This document shows positions 18,818-26,836 of a stretch of 47,386 bases of DNA, one piece after another. Below the pieces are notes generated by a model. It saw only the letters and a program-made list of their open reading frames with translations. It was not told the origin of the DNA and searched no databases. Within the stretch, counting starts at the first letter, position 1; each line of letters begins with the position of its first letter. Source of the DNA: Ignavibacteriota bacterium (lineage in GTDB: Bacteria > Bacteroidota > Ignavibacteria > UBA10030 > UBA6906); NCBI GenBank assembly GCA_003158475.1, contig PMJR01000076.1, forward strand, positions 1 through 47,386, read 5' to 3'. The position numbers and the translations under genes were made by a program.

Positions 18818-19423
18818 ATGACGCACCAGGGAGATCCGACCGAGGCACGCCGGTCATTCATCGCGGCCGAACTTGCCGCCAGCGCGGAGATCAAACAGAG
18901 GATCGCAACATCCTGTTCCGATTCCATCCTCCGGGCCGTCGATGTCATCGTCCGGGCATTCGGAGGCGGGAAGAAGGTGCTTCTCTGCGGGAACGGCGGG
19001 AGCGCGGCGGATTCGCAACACCTGGCCACGGAATTCGTCATCCGCATGAACCCGGCGATCAAGCGCCCGGGACTCCCGGCCATCGCCCTCACTACCGACA
19101 GTTCCATGCTGACCGCCGGGGCCAACGACATTGGATACGACAACGTTTTCGCCAGGGCGGTCGAGGCCCTGGGATCGCAGGGGGACGTCCTCATCGGGAT
19201 CAGCACCACCGGCAAATCGGAAAGCGTGAACCGCGCCATCACGACCGCGAAGGGGAAAGGGATGGCGACTATCGGTTTTCTCGGAAAGGACGGGGGAAGC
19301 ATGAAGGCCCTTGTGGACGTCGCCATCATCGTCCCGTCCAGCGATACGCAACGGATACAGGAAGGACATATCACGATCGGCCACATAATCTGCGGGCTCG
19401 CAGAGCGCGAATTGTTCGCCTGA
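18818..19423 (+). CDS. gmhA: D-sedoheptulose-7-phosphate isomerase
   Basis: A 201-residue SIS-domain enzyme for the first step of ADP-heptose synthesis, turning sedoheptulose-7-phosphate into D-glycero-manno-heptose-7-phosphate for the LPS core. KKVLLCGNGGSAADSQHLATEFV and LIGISTTGKSESVNRAI are phosphate-binding signatures. EGHITIGHIICGLAE near the end supplies the metal/catalytic residues typical of GmhA. It follows alaS by 31 nt and precedes the sugar transferase by 14 nt. The later heptose genes (hldE, gmhB, waaC) are not in this window. Confidence 0.9.
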   Translation: MTHQGDPTEARRSFIAAELAASAEIKQRIATSCSDSILRAVDVIVRAFGGGKKVLLCGNGGSAADSQHLATEFVIRMNPAIKRPGLPAIALTTDSSMLTAGANDIGYDNVFARAVEALGSQGDVLIGISTTGKSESVNRAITTAKGKGMATIGFLGKDGGSMKALVDVAIIVPSSDTQRIQEGHITIGHIICGLAERELFA

Positions 19424-19437
19424 CACCGGACACCACC

Positions 19438-20880
19438 GTGGCTCCCAACCCTCCGGATCCCCCCAGCAGACGTCAGGGGGATCTCGTCATCCCCCTCATC
19501 AGAGTCGCCATCGATGCCGTGGCGATCGAGGGCTCCTTTCTCCTTTCGTACTGGCTCCGGTTCCGGAGCCTGTTCTTCGAACGTCTCGGCTTCGACGCCG
19601 TTGTTTCCCCCCCAATGGAGGGCTACCTGGCCGGCTCCGCCGTGATGGTGGTGGTATGGCTCCTCCTGTTTCGCGCGAGCAAAGTGTACCGCCCGCGCCG
19701 CCGCGTCAGCCTCTCGGACGAGTTCATCTCCATTGTCCGATGGGGAACGGCGGGGATGCTCATACTCATGAGCGCGGCGTTTCTGTACCGTGGGTTTTCC
19801 TATTCGCGCATCGTCTTCGTCCTCATCTGGGTCCTCTCCATCCTGCTGATTTTCTCGGGGCGGGCTCTCGTCGCATCACTTGAGCGGAAAATGCACCGGC
19901 GCGGACGCTTCCTGAGGACCGCGGTGATCATCGGCAACGACGCTCTTGCCAACGATGTCTTCGTCCGTCTCCACCGTCATCCATCCTTCGGATTCGACAT
20001 TGCCGGGTATTTCGCCGACGCTCCCTGCGACCCGGACCTGAAGCTCTCCGGCCTGGCGCATCTGGGCCCGGTCACGAACGCGGCACAATTCATAGGAAGC
20101 AGGGGCGTCAGCGTGGTCTTCATTGCGCTCCGGGCGGGAGAACATCAGCGCTTGTTCGATCTCGTCTCGGACAGCGAAGGTCTCGACGTCCAGTTCATGA
20201 TGATTCCGGATGTCCTCGAAGTGCTGACCAGCCACGTGCAACTGACCGAATACGAAGGTCTCCCCTTTCTGACACTCAAGAGCAATCCCCTCACCGGCTG
20301 GGGGAGTGTCGCGAAGAGGCTGATGGATCTGTGCGTCTCGGCCGTTCTCCTCCTCGCCTTTTCGCCCATCCTTTTGTTCATCGCCTTCCTTGTGCATCTC
20401 AGCTCGCCCGGATCCGTGTTCTACCGGCAGGAGCGCGTGGGGATCGACGGCAGACCATTTTCCATTCTTAAGTTCCGCTCGATGCGCACGGATGCCGAGG
20501 TGGTCACCGGCCCGATCTGGGCCCGCAAGGACGATCCCCGGCGGACGCGGATCGGGACGTTTCTGCGCACGACAAGCATGGACGAACTTCCGCAGCTCAT
20601 CAATGTGCTGAGGGGAGAGATGAGCCTCGTCGGCCCCCGCCCGGAGCGGCCCTACTTCGTGGAACAGTTCAGGGCAAAGGTCCCGAAGTACCTCGACCGA
20701 CATCGCGTGAAAACCGGAATGACCGGATGGGCGCAGGTCAACGGCCTCAGAGGCGACACGTCCATCGAAGAACGGATCAAATTCGACCTCTACTATATCG
20801 AGAACTGGTCCTTCACGCTCGATATCAAGATTCTGCTCCGCACCGTCCGCGCCGCGCTCACATTCAGGGAGGCTCACTGA
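19438..20880 (+). CDS. Undecaprenyl-phosphate sugar phosphotransferase (WcaJ/CpsE-type)
   Basis: A 480-residue polyprenyl glycosylphosphotransferase that should start exopolysaccharide or O-antigen assembly by moving a sugar-1-phosphate to undecaprenyl phosphate. Four N-terminal membrane segments lie within about residues 15-145. A Rossmann-like region (AVIIGNDALANDVFVRL) follows. A further membrane helix (LCVSAVLLLAFSPILLFIAFL) leads into the catalytic domain with YRQERVGIDGRPF, KFRSMRTDAE, DELPQLINVLRGEMSLVGPRP and KTGMTGWAQVNGLRGDT. The start is GTG 19438, chosen to keep the first membrane helix. The sugar is most likely glucose or galactose, but this is inference. Confidence 0.9.
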   Translation: MAPNPPDPPSRRQGDLVIPLIRVAIDAVAIEGSFLLSYWLRFRSLFFERLGFDAVVSPPMEGYLAGSAVMVVVWLLLFRASKVYRPRRRVSLSDEFISIVRWGTAGMLILMSAAFLYRGFSYSRIVFVLIWVLSILLIFSGRALVASLERKMHRRGRFLRTAVIIGNDALANDVFVRLHRHPSFGFDIAGYFADAPCDPDLKLSGLAHLGPVTNAAQFIGSRGVSVVFIALRAGEHQRLFDLVSDSEGLDVQFMMIPDVLEVLTSHVQLTEYEGLPFLTLKSNPLTGWGSVAKRLMDLCVSAVLLLAFSPILLFIAFLVHLSSPGSVFYRQERVGIDGRPFSILKFRSMRTDAEVVTGPIWARKDDPRRTRIGTFLRTTSMDELPQLINVLRGEMSLVGPRPERPYFVEQFRAKVPKYLDRHRVKTGMTGWAQVNGLRGDTSIEERIKFDLYYIENWSFTLDIKILLRTVRAALTFREAH

Positions 20881-20881
20881 G

Positions 20882-21196
20882 GTGATCCCCCTCATCGTAT
20901 TTTATCTCCACATTGTCGCCATTGCGGGCGTGTATACCCGGCGATGGCAGGAGGAGGGTCTGGCGGAGGGATTCCTTGCGGTGTTTTTTATGAGCCTCAT
21001 CTTTTTCGTCGGATGGAGCATGGCATCGTTCGTGATGAAGCTCTTCATGACCGCCGCCGGAGCGGGGCCGGGCCTCAACAGGGATTCCGCCTCGCTTCTT
21101 CTCCTGACTGCAGCGGAAGGGGTGTTTTATTATTTCTACCTCAGGGGGGAGGAACGGCAGTCCGGGTCGCCGGATGCCGGACCCGGAAGCAACTGA
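20882..21196 (+). CDS. Small hypothetical membrane protein
   Basis: A 104-residue protein starting at GTG 20882, one base after the stop of the sugar transferase. Three hydrophobic segments are visible: IPLIVFYLHIVAIAGVY, FLAVFFMSLIFFVGWSMASFVMKLF and SLLLLTAAEGVFYYFYL. The polar tail EERQSGSPDAGPGSN follows. No family is recognised. Tight spacing suggests it is made together with the sugar transferase and works at the inner membrane. Confidence 0.62.
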   Translation: MIPLIVFYLHIVAIAGVYTRRWQEEGLAEGFLAVFFMSLIFFVGWSMASFVMKLFMTAAGAGPGLNRDSASLLLLTAAEGVFYYFYLRGEERQSGSPDAGPGSN

Positions 21197-21219
21197 AGAG
21201 GAGCCCCCCCCTGACACAG

Positions 21220-21266
21220 GTGCCGGTCCACTCTGCATGAAGCATGCATGCGGAGTGAGCCGGCAC
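21220..21266. terminator. Long hairpin between convergent genes
   Basis: GTGCCGG (21220-21226) pairs with CCGGCAC (21260-21266). An inner stem CACTCTGCATG/CATGCGGAGTG with one G-U pair extends it, leaving a 7-nt loop. The following TCTCATTTTC is only weakly T-rich. The position between convergent genes fits a bidirectional transcription stop. Confidence 0.58.
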
Positions 21267-21319
21267 TCTCATTTTCGAGCGGGGCAGTGGAGAAGTTGCG
21301 CGCAGGAACGGAAGAGAAT

Positions 21320-22042
21320 CTACCTTCCCCCCGCCTTTGCGACCCAGATCTGCCCATCGACCGATTTCGCGAGCTGGTCGGCGGCTTCTTTCGCTTCCTT
21401 TGAACTTGCGTAGCGGCCGACGCGCACGCGGTACCAGTTCTCCCCTGCGATCACTGCGTCTTCGACGAATGCGCTCATTCCCGCGGAGCTCAGGCGCGAC
21501 GCTTCCTTCTCCGCCATCTCTTTGCTCGTCCACGATGAGACCTGGACTGTGAAGTTTCCGCTCCCCGACGGCGGGGGCGTGAACTTCCGTGCCTGTGCGG
21601 CCTCGCTCTTGTGCGTGGATCGTGAAGGCGCCGGCGTCGTGGAAGACGGTGTCGGGGAAGCCGGTGTCGTTGCAGCGGATGGCTCGAGACTCGGCTCGGG
21701 AGTCGGCGTGACGTCGTTCGCCGGTGCCGTCGATCCCTGGTCTGTCGTGTTCGCACCCGGAACAGTTGTCTCGGGGGGCGGAAGCTGCTCCGTTACCGCT
21801 TCGGTGGAGACTTTCGGCGTCCGCTTCCCCCAGAGATGGATGACCTTGAAATAGTTCAGAGCGAACACGCCTCCGGCCACGACGGCTACAAGGAGGAGAA
21901 CGGTGAGAATCGTCGAACTGCTTCCTCCCCCCCCGCTCACACCAACTTCACGGAGGGTCGGGGGTGGCGCGACGTTCTGGTCGGAATCAAGGGGGTTGGA
22001 TTCTTCCTCGAACCCGTCATCCCTGAGATTCAGTTTCGGCAT
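21320..22042 (-). CDS. SPOR-domain membrane protein
   Basis: A 240-residue bitopic protein. A cytoplasmic N-terminus of about 45 residues precedes a membrane helix TILTVLLLVAVVAGGVFALNYF. A Pro/Thr/Ser-rich periplasmic linker spans about residues 75-155. The C-terminal SPOR domain starts at about residue 163 (NFTVQVSSWTSKEMAEKEASRL) and ends near YRVRVGRYASSKEAKEAADQL. SPOR domains bind denuded peptidoglycan glycans at division sites. ATG 22042 has an excellent AGGAGG. The promoter lies right after the anti-sigma gene, giving a leader of about 170 nt. Confidence 0.87.
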   Translation of the reverse strand: MPKLNLRDDGFEEESNPLDSDQNVAPPPTLREVGVSGGGGSSSTILTVLLLVAVVAGGVFALNYFKVIHLWGKRTPKVSTEAVTEQLPPPETTVPGANTTDQGSTAPANDVTPTPEPSLEPSAATTPASPTPSSTTPAPSRSTHKSEAAQARKFTPPPSGSGNFTVQVSSWTSKEMAEKEASRLSSAGMSAFVEDAVIAGENWYRVRVGRYASSKEAKEAADQLAKSVDGQIWVAKAGGR

Positions 22043-22222
22043 GATAATTTCCTCCTGTTGTTATGATCACGATCCTGGCGCATCGCCCCCGGACAGTATC
22101 GTGCACCGGCGAGTTTCCGCTTGTGCCCCGGGACAAGTCCGGCAAACAGAGTGCGATCGGGAGATAGGCGCAGAAGGCGTCTATTCTTAAAGTAAACTCT
22201 CAAGTGCTTCGCCTAGTGGCTT

Positions 22223-22251
22223 AATTTAGGGTGAAAACCGATTGAAGTCAA
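22223..22251 (-). promoter_or_regulatory. Sigma-70-type promoter of the SPOR gene
   Basis: On the minus strand TTGACT (22251-22246), 17 nt, TAAATT (22228-22223), starting 10 nt after the stop of the anti-sigma gene. The predicted 5' leader of about 170 nt is long for this compact genome. Confidence 0.5.
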
Positions 22252-22260
22252 GTCGATTCT

Positions 22261-22797
22261 TCAAAAATGTCCGGGAGAAAGCGCCGTATCGACCCCATGT
22301 GATGACGAATCTGCGTGCCTGACGGCGCTATCGCTCCGAACGACCGGACTGTCGGCGGAGGCGGGGTTCCCCTCCCTCAGGCGTGTTTGTGTCGTTTCCG
22401 ACGGGGTCCGGGCCGGACTGAGCGTGCGTGCAGCTCCTCGGGGTGAGCCCTTTGCGGGAGCAAAATCCCGTGCGGGGGGGGAAAAAAGGCTCTCCCCGCC
22501 GGGGACGCGGGAGGTCGTATCAGCGGGAACAGATCCGCCGTGATGTGAACCCGGAAAGACCAGGTTTGTGTGCATCAGTGCCACGTACACTGCAAGTCCG
22601 GAAATGCACAGGGTCAGGAGTGCGACGGTGAGGACCGGGAAAACGGAGATCGGGCGCAGGCGCGGCCTCCTCCTTCGCCCGCCATGCAACCTCTGGTGCA
22701 ACGCGGATTCAAAGTACCACGGAGCGCCCCTCCGTTTGAGACGCCGCAGTTCCTCCTTGAGGCGCTCGTAGTCGTTCCCGTTGTGCGCTTTGCTCAT
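22261..22797 (-). CDS. Probable anti-sigma factor (single-pass membrane protein)
   Basis: A 178-residue protein with a basic N-terminal cytoplasmic part of about 48 residues. A single membrane helix follows (VFPVLTVALLTLCISGLAVYVALM), then a long Ser/Thr/Pro-rich periplasmic tail of low complexity. The segment APWYFESALHQRL resembles the short motif before the membrane helix in many anti-sigma factors. The classic zinc HxxxCxxC motif is absent. The start overlaps the stop of the ECF sigma gene by 4 nt (ATGA), the usual arrangement of a sigma/anti-sigma pair. The role is inferred from position and topology. Confidence 0.62.
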   Translation of the reverse strand: MSKAHNGNDYERLKEELRRLKRRGAPWYFESALHQRLHGGRRRRPRLRPISVFPVLTVALLTLCISGLAVYVALMHTNLVFPGSHHGGSVPADTTSRVPGGESLFSPPARDFAPAKGSPRGAARTLSPARTPSETTQTRLREGNPASADSPVVRSDSAVRHADSSSHGVDTALSPGHF

Positions 22798-23369
22798 GGC
22801 CGTTCACGTATGAGGTCACGAAGCTGATCCCGGAGCGCCGCACGCGCCCGGTTGATCCGCGATTTCACCGTTCCCATCCCGCTGCCGGTGATCGCCACGA
22901 TCTCCTCATAGGAAAGTTGCTGAATATCACGCAGGACGACCACTTCCCGGAATTTGACGGGAAGAGACTTCAATGCCTGCTGGATCCTCTCCTCCCGGAA
23001 CGCATCGTCCGCGGCGTCGTCCGGTCCCGCGCTTTCGTCCGGGAGATCGAACACCTGCCCGTCGTTGTGCTTCTCCCCAAGCCTCACGAACCGGCGGAGC
23101 GACCACCTCCGGAGCCGGGTCTTCGCGAGATTCGATGCGATGGTGTAGACCCATGTCGAAAACCTGGCCGCAGGAGTGTAGGAGTCCCTGCTCCGCCACA
23201 CGCGCACGAACGTCTCCTGTACCACATCCTCCGCCTCATCCGGGTCACCGAGGAATCTCCCGGCGAAGTTCGTCAGCTCGTCCTTGTACCGCTGGACCAG
23301 GAGGGCATACGCCGGCTCGTTCCCCTGCTGAAACAGGGACATCAGGCTTTCATCCGACGGGTCAGTCAT
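22794..23369 (-). CDS. ECF-family RNA polymerase sigma factor
   Basis: A 191-residue sigma-70 family ECF factor. Region 2 spans roughly residues 20-90 with YKDELTNFAGRFLGDPDEAEDVVQETFVRVW and STWVYTIASNLAKTRLRR. Region 4 near the C-terminus has LPVKFREVVVLRDIQQLSYEEIVAITGSGMGTVKSRINRARAALR, a clear helix-turn-helix. ATG 23369 is used; a reading from 23438 would overlap holA and adds no conserved residues. It starts 28 nt after the holA stop, so it may be read from the long upstream unit as well as from its own promoter. Confidence 0.9.
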   Translation of the reverse strand: MTDPSDESLMSLFQQGNEPAYALLVQRYKDELTNFAGRFLGDPDEAEDVVQETFVRVWRSRDSYTPAARFSTWVYTIASNLAKTRLRRWSLRRFVRLGEKHNDGQVFDLPDESAGPDDAADDAFREERIQQALKSLPVKFREVVVLRDIQQLSYEEIVAITGSGMGTVKSRINRARAALRDQLRDLIRERP

Positions 23370-23397
23370 CAGGGGGATGTCCTCTCCGACGCATGCT

Positions 23398-24438
23398 TTA
23401 TACTGCGGGAGCACGGCCGATGTTCCGCTCCTCCGCACCGCACAGGCGCACGATCAGTGATTCCATCACCTGGCGCGGATCGTAGACGCCGGATTTTGAC
23501 TGTTCGTCCGCTTCCGCCAGCAGCAGGAATGCCCGTTCGCACGCCGTCGGGGGCTGGAAACCGAGAGCTTCATGGTACTCCCGCAGAAAACGCGGGTGGA
23601 CGCGGGCCTGCGAGGCCTGTTCATCCTGCGTGACCCCCCGCCGCCGGAGGTCGTGCAGCTTCCAGAGCGTCAGGAAGTAATTCGTCATCGTGGCAATGAC
23701 CAGCGGCGCTCCTCCCCCCCCTTCCAGGATCTCCTCTAGTATCGCTATCGCGCGCCCGGTTTCCCTCCGCCCCACGACCTTCTGAAGTTCGAACGGGCTG
23801 TACTCTTTCGACATTCCGACAAGCGCGGAGACATCGCCCGTCGTGATCTCTTTCCGGTTGCCGATGTAAATGTACAGCTTGTCGAGTTCACTCATGATTT
23901 CCCGGAGCGACGTGCCGATGTACGCCGCGAGGAGTTTCGCGGCCTCGGCCTCGATCCGGTGTCCCCCCTTCCTGACAGCCTCGGCGATCCAGGCCGGGAT
24001 CTGGTTTTCGTACAGGCGCTTGCATTCGAGCGCCCAGCCCAACCTCTTTATCGCTGCAAACGGTTTCTTCCTCATGTCGGGCTTCGCGGCAATGAGGATC
24101 AGGCAGGTCGACGGGGAAGGCTTCCCGGCATACACGGCCAGGAGTTCGCAATCATGGAGGGAGAGCTTGTCCGCTTCGCGCACTACCACCACCCGGCGCT
24201 CTCCAACCATCGGAAACGACGAAGCGCGCGCAACGATATCCATGGCGTCCGTTTCGGCTCCGCCGAGGACATCCAGGTTCAATGTCCGGTCCCCTTCCGC
24301 GAGGGCGGCATGGAGGATGGCCTCAAGGGCTTCCCCTGCCAGGAAATCCTCCTCACCGTAGAGGAGGTAGACCGGCGCCACATCGCCGCGCTCGAGCGAC
24401 GCAAACAGCTCCGGCGATGTCAACCCTTCCTTTGCCAT
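23398..24438 (-). CDS. holA: DNA polymerase III subunit delta
   Basis: A 346-residue clamp-loader delta subunit. The N-terminal part shows APVYLLYGEEDFLAGEALEAI and the family pattern ERRVVVVREADKL. The middle has IPAWIAEAVRKGGHRIEAEAAKLLAAYIGTSLREIMSELDKL, and the C-terminal collar domain includes SPFELQKVVGRRETGRAIAILEEIL. It opens the beta clamp together with the tau/gamma and delta' subunits, not in this window. It follows the cyclophilin gene by only 6 nt. Confidence 0.92.
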   Translation of the reverse strand: MAKEGLTSPELFASLERGDVAPVYLLYGEEDFLAGEALEAILHAALAEGDRTLNLDVLGGAETDAMDIVARASSFPMVGERRVVVVREADKLSLHDCELLAVYAGKPSPSTCLILIAAKPDMRKKPFAAIKRLGWALECKRLYENQIPAWIAEAVRKGGHRIEAEAAKLLAAYIGTSLREIMSELDKLYIYIGNRKEITTGDVSALVGMSKEYSPFELQKVVGRRETGRAIAILEEILEGGGGAPLVIATMTNYFLTLWKLHDLRRRGVTQDEQASQARVHPRFLREYHEALGFQPPTACERAFLLLAEADEQSKSGVYDPRQVMESLIVRLCGAEERNIGRAPAV

Positions 24439-24444
24439 CGGAGT

Positions 24445-25095
24445 TCAGTGTTTCTTCGCCGGAGCCGGAGCCTGCCGGATACTTACTTTTTTCATCACAA
24501 CCGGCGTAACGGGCTTCGATGCATCCGGACCCATACCCCCGTTCAGGGGGGTTTTACCTATGGCATCGACGACTTCGATCCCTTTTACCACTTTACCGAA
24601 AATCGAGTAGCTTTTGGGGAGCGTCGTGTTGTCCGCCAGCATGATGAAGAACTGGCTCGTGTTCGTGTTGGGACCCCGGTTGGCCATGGCAAGCACACCC
24701 TTTGCGTACCCGGCCTTGTAGGAGGCGGTGGCCGGATTCAGTTCATCGCCAAACTCCTTCCCCCAGATGCTCTCCCCCCCCGTCCCGGTCCCTGTGGGGT
24801 CCCCCCCCTGGATGACGAACCCCGGGACCACCCGGTGGAATATGATGCCGTCGAAATATTTCTTCCCGGCAAGGCCGACGAAATTCTCCACCGTCTTCGG
24901 GGCATCCCCGGGGTACAGCTCGGCCTCGATCGTCCCCAGCGTCGTTTCGATCACGGCGACCACTTTGCCTTGTGTCATCGGTTTCCTTTTTCCTTTTGAT
25001 GTGGACTGCGGAGACCCGGAGGTCATCCCCCCGGCGAACGCGGCAATGAGCGCGAGCGTGACCGGGATTGCTGCCAGCGTGATCCGATTGTGCAT
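24445..25095 (-). CDS. Cyclophilin-type peptidyl-prolyl cis-trans isomerase, exported
   Basis: A 216-residue cyclophilin with an N-terminal export signal (ITLAAIPVTLALIAAFAGG). The catalytic core runs from about residue 45: VIETTLGTIEAELYPGDAPKTVENFVGLA, FDGIIFHRVVPGFVIQGGDPTGTGTGG with the catalytic arginine, and NTNTSQFFIMLADN. It probably assists folding of outer-membrane or periplasmic proteins. It is located between an outer-membrane barrel gene and holA. ATG 25095 follows GAGGGAGAAT. Confidence 0.92.
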   Translation of the reverse strand: MHNRITLAAIPVTLALIAAFAGGMTSGSPQSTSKGKRKPMTQGKVVAVIETTLGTIEAELYPGDAPKTVENFVGLAGKKYFDGIIFHRVVPGFVIQGGDPTGTGTGGESIWGKEFGDELNPATASYKAGYAKGVLAMANRGPNTNTSQFFIMLADNTTLPKSYSIFGKVVKGIEVVDAIGKTPLNGGMGPDASKPVTPVVMKKVSIRQAPAPAKKH

Positions 25096-25122
25096 AGGTG
25101 ATTCTCCCTCTGTTGGTGGATG

Positions 25123-25794
25123 TTAGAAAAGGTAGCATGCGCCAAGACGCGCTCCCACGCCGAATGAGTGGAGCGTGACCCCCGATCCGCCCGACGCCAC
25201 ACCCGGGCTCACCCCCGATCCATCGAGAAGGCCCCCGATGAACTCCCAGCGCAGGTTCCCCCCGAGGAACGCGAAAAGGTGGTCCCCGAAGGCAGTGTTC
25301 GCCTCGAGCTCGAAGACCATTCCCGCCCCCTTCCCGTTAAACGTGTCGTCGAGCGAAAGGTACTTCTCCCCCAGGCTCCCGAAATGGTATCCCCCCCCCG
25401 CTCCCACCCTGACGTTGTACACACCCCGGTCCGTCAGCATATACTGAAGGATAACCGAAGGCATGTGCGTCGCCACGCTGAACGCAGCCGGACCGAATGC
25501 CCCCTGGGGGGACCAGGAAGCAAGCGTATAAGCGTATTCGAACTTCAGGAGCCAGAGATCCGAGAGCGGAAGCGCAAATGCGCCGAAGAATTCCACCGCC
25601 GACTTGAACTCCGGGACCCGTTCCGACGCCAGAGCGGTCACATTGATGAGACCGGTCACGTCGGAGTACGAGGCATACTCCACCCCCATACCCGCGGAGA
25701 GGGATGCGCGCGCCGCGGCATCTGCATGTGTCTGTGCACGGAGCTGCGGAAGGAGACAGAACGTCGCCGCCACGAGGAGTAACGGGGTTTTCAT
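25123..25794 (-). CDS. Outer-membrane beta-barrel-like protein
   Basis: A 223-residue exported protein. The signal peptide MKTPLLLVAATFCLLPQLRAQ is followed by alternating hydrophobic/polar strands such as SLSAGMGVEYASYSD, DLWLLKFEYAYTLASWS, YNVRVGAGGGYHFG and HLFAFLGGNLRWEFIGG. The chain ends in ARLGACYLF, a typical barrel C-terminal aromatic. ATG 25794 overlaps the upstream stop by 4 nt (ATGA). A much longer reading to 26667 runs antiframe through the neighbouring gene and is rejected. Specific function unknown. Confidence 0.8.
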   Translation of the reverse strand: MKTPLLLVAATFCLLPQLRAQTHADAAARASLSAGMGVEYASYSDVTGLINVTALASERVPEFKSAVEFFGAFALPLSDLWLLKFEYAYTLASWSPQGAFGPAAFSVATHMPSVILQYMLTDRGVYNVRVGAGGGYHFGSLGEKYLSLDDTFNGKGAGMVFELEANTAFGDHLFAFLGGNLRWEFIGGLLDGSGVSPGVASGGSGVTLHSFGVGARLGACYLF

Positions 25795-26828
25795 GTTTTT
25801 CGCACCGGGGACGGGAGTGCGAACCGGTCGCGGATAAAGTAGAACAAGCCCACAAGCGTCACGCCGATGAACCCGACCGCGTGCGTGACCGTCGCGAACC
25901 CGAGCGCCACGGACGGGTCCACCGCGAAGAGACGGATGAGCGTCTGCGAGGTGAAGGCATGGTAGCTGCCGGTGCTCCCGGGTGTCGGTATCGCGATGCC
26001 TATGCTGGATATGGTCAGGACGACCACCGCTGCGCGCGGCCCGAGCGTCCCGAGGCCGAATGCAAAAAGCGCGACATACGTCATCAGGATATACAGAAAC
26101 CAGACGAGGACGCCTGCCAGTGCGATCACGGCAAAGCTGGCGGGCTCTTTGAGAAAGAGGAAACCGTCGAGAAACGCGTGCACCAGCTCCTCCGTACGGA
26201 GCCGGGCCCGCGCCGGGAGCACCCAGCCCAGGGGACGCAGGAGGAACCGGTCCGTCCAGTCCCGCCGCACCATCATAGCGACGAGGAACAGAAGTCCGCC
26301 CGCAGTTACCCCGGTGATGATGAGTCCCGCGCTCTGGAGCCACGGGAAGGAATCGAGAAGGGGGCCGTCGTAGACAAGGGGGAGAACTGCGACGAGGAGG
26401 AGGAACGAGAATGTGTCGATGATGCGCTCGACGACGATCGTCCCGAACGCGGAGCTCACCGGGAGCGACTCCATCCTGCTTATCGCGTAGGGGCGCGCAA
26501 TCTCTCCGGCGCGGGGGAGGACATTGTTGAACATGTATCCGATCATGACCCCGGCGAAGAGGTTTCTGAATCCTATCCCGCGCTTGATCGGGGAGAGCAG
26601 GTATCCCCACCGCCAGGAACGGACCGCATGACTCGCCATGAGGCAGGCAAACATCGCCAGCATCCACCAGTAGTTCGCCCCACGCATCAGTGTGACGAGC
26701 TTCCCCATATCCGTCCCCCGGAAGGCGATCCAGAGGAACGCGGCCGTCAGCGCCGCACTCAGCGCAAACTGCATCAGCCGGCGGCCGCGCGGGACCGTGG
26801 GCCGGGGGAGCGGGGACTCCTGGAGCAA
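25791..26828 (-). CDS. Flippase-like / lysylphosphatidylglycerol synthase TM-domain protein (UPF0104)
   Basis: A 345-residue inner-membrane protein with about eight hydrophobic helices. Family features are FRNLFAGVMIGYMFNNVLPRAGEIARPYAISR and SSIGIAIPTPGSTGSYHAFTSQTL, as in AglD/UPF0104 proteins. Related proteins are thought to move or modify lipids, but this one's substrate is unknown. It lacks the soluble MprF synthetase domain. The start TTG 26828 is supported by GGAGG four bases upstream, which overlaps the lolA stop. It lies between lolA and an outer-membrane protein gene, which fits an envelope role. Confidence 0.85.
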   Translation of the reverse strand: MLQESPLPRPTVPRGRRLMQFALSAALTAAFLWIAFRGTDMGKLVTLMRGANYWWMLAMFACLMASHAVRSWRWGYLLSPIKRGIGFRNLFAGVMIGYMFNNVLPRAGEIARPYAISRMESLPVSSAFGTIVVERIIDTFSFLLLVAVLPLVYDGPLLDSFPWLQSAGLIITGVTAGGLLFLVAMMVRRDWTDRFLLRPLGWVLPARARLRTEELVHAFLDGFLFLKEPASFAVIALAGVLVWFLYILMTYVALFAFGLGTLGPRAAVVVLTISSIGIAIPTPGSTGSYHAFTSQTLIRLFAVDPSVALGFATVTHAVGFIGVTLVGLFYFIRDRFALPSPVRKT

Positions 26829-26836
26829 CAGTCCTC

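Noticed and set aside
25795-26667. N-terminal extension of the outer-membrane protein
   Set aside because: The extension overlaps the flippase-like gene in another frame; the signal peptide at 25794 and the ATGA overlap fix the start.
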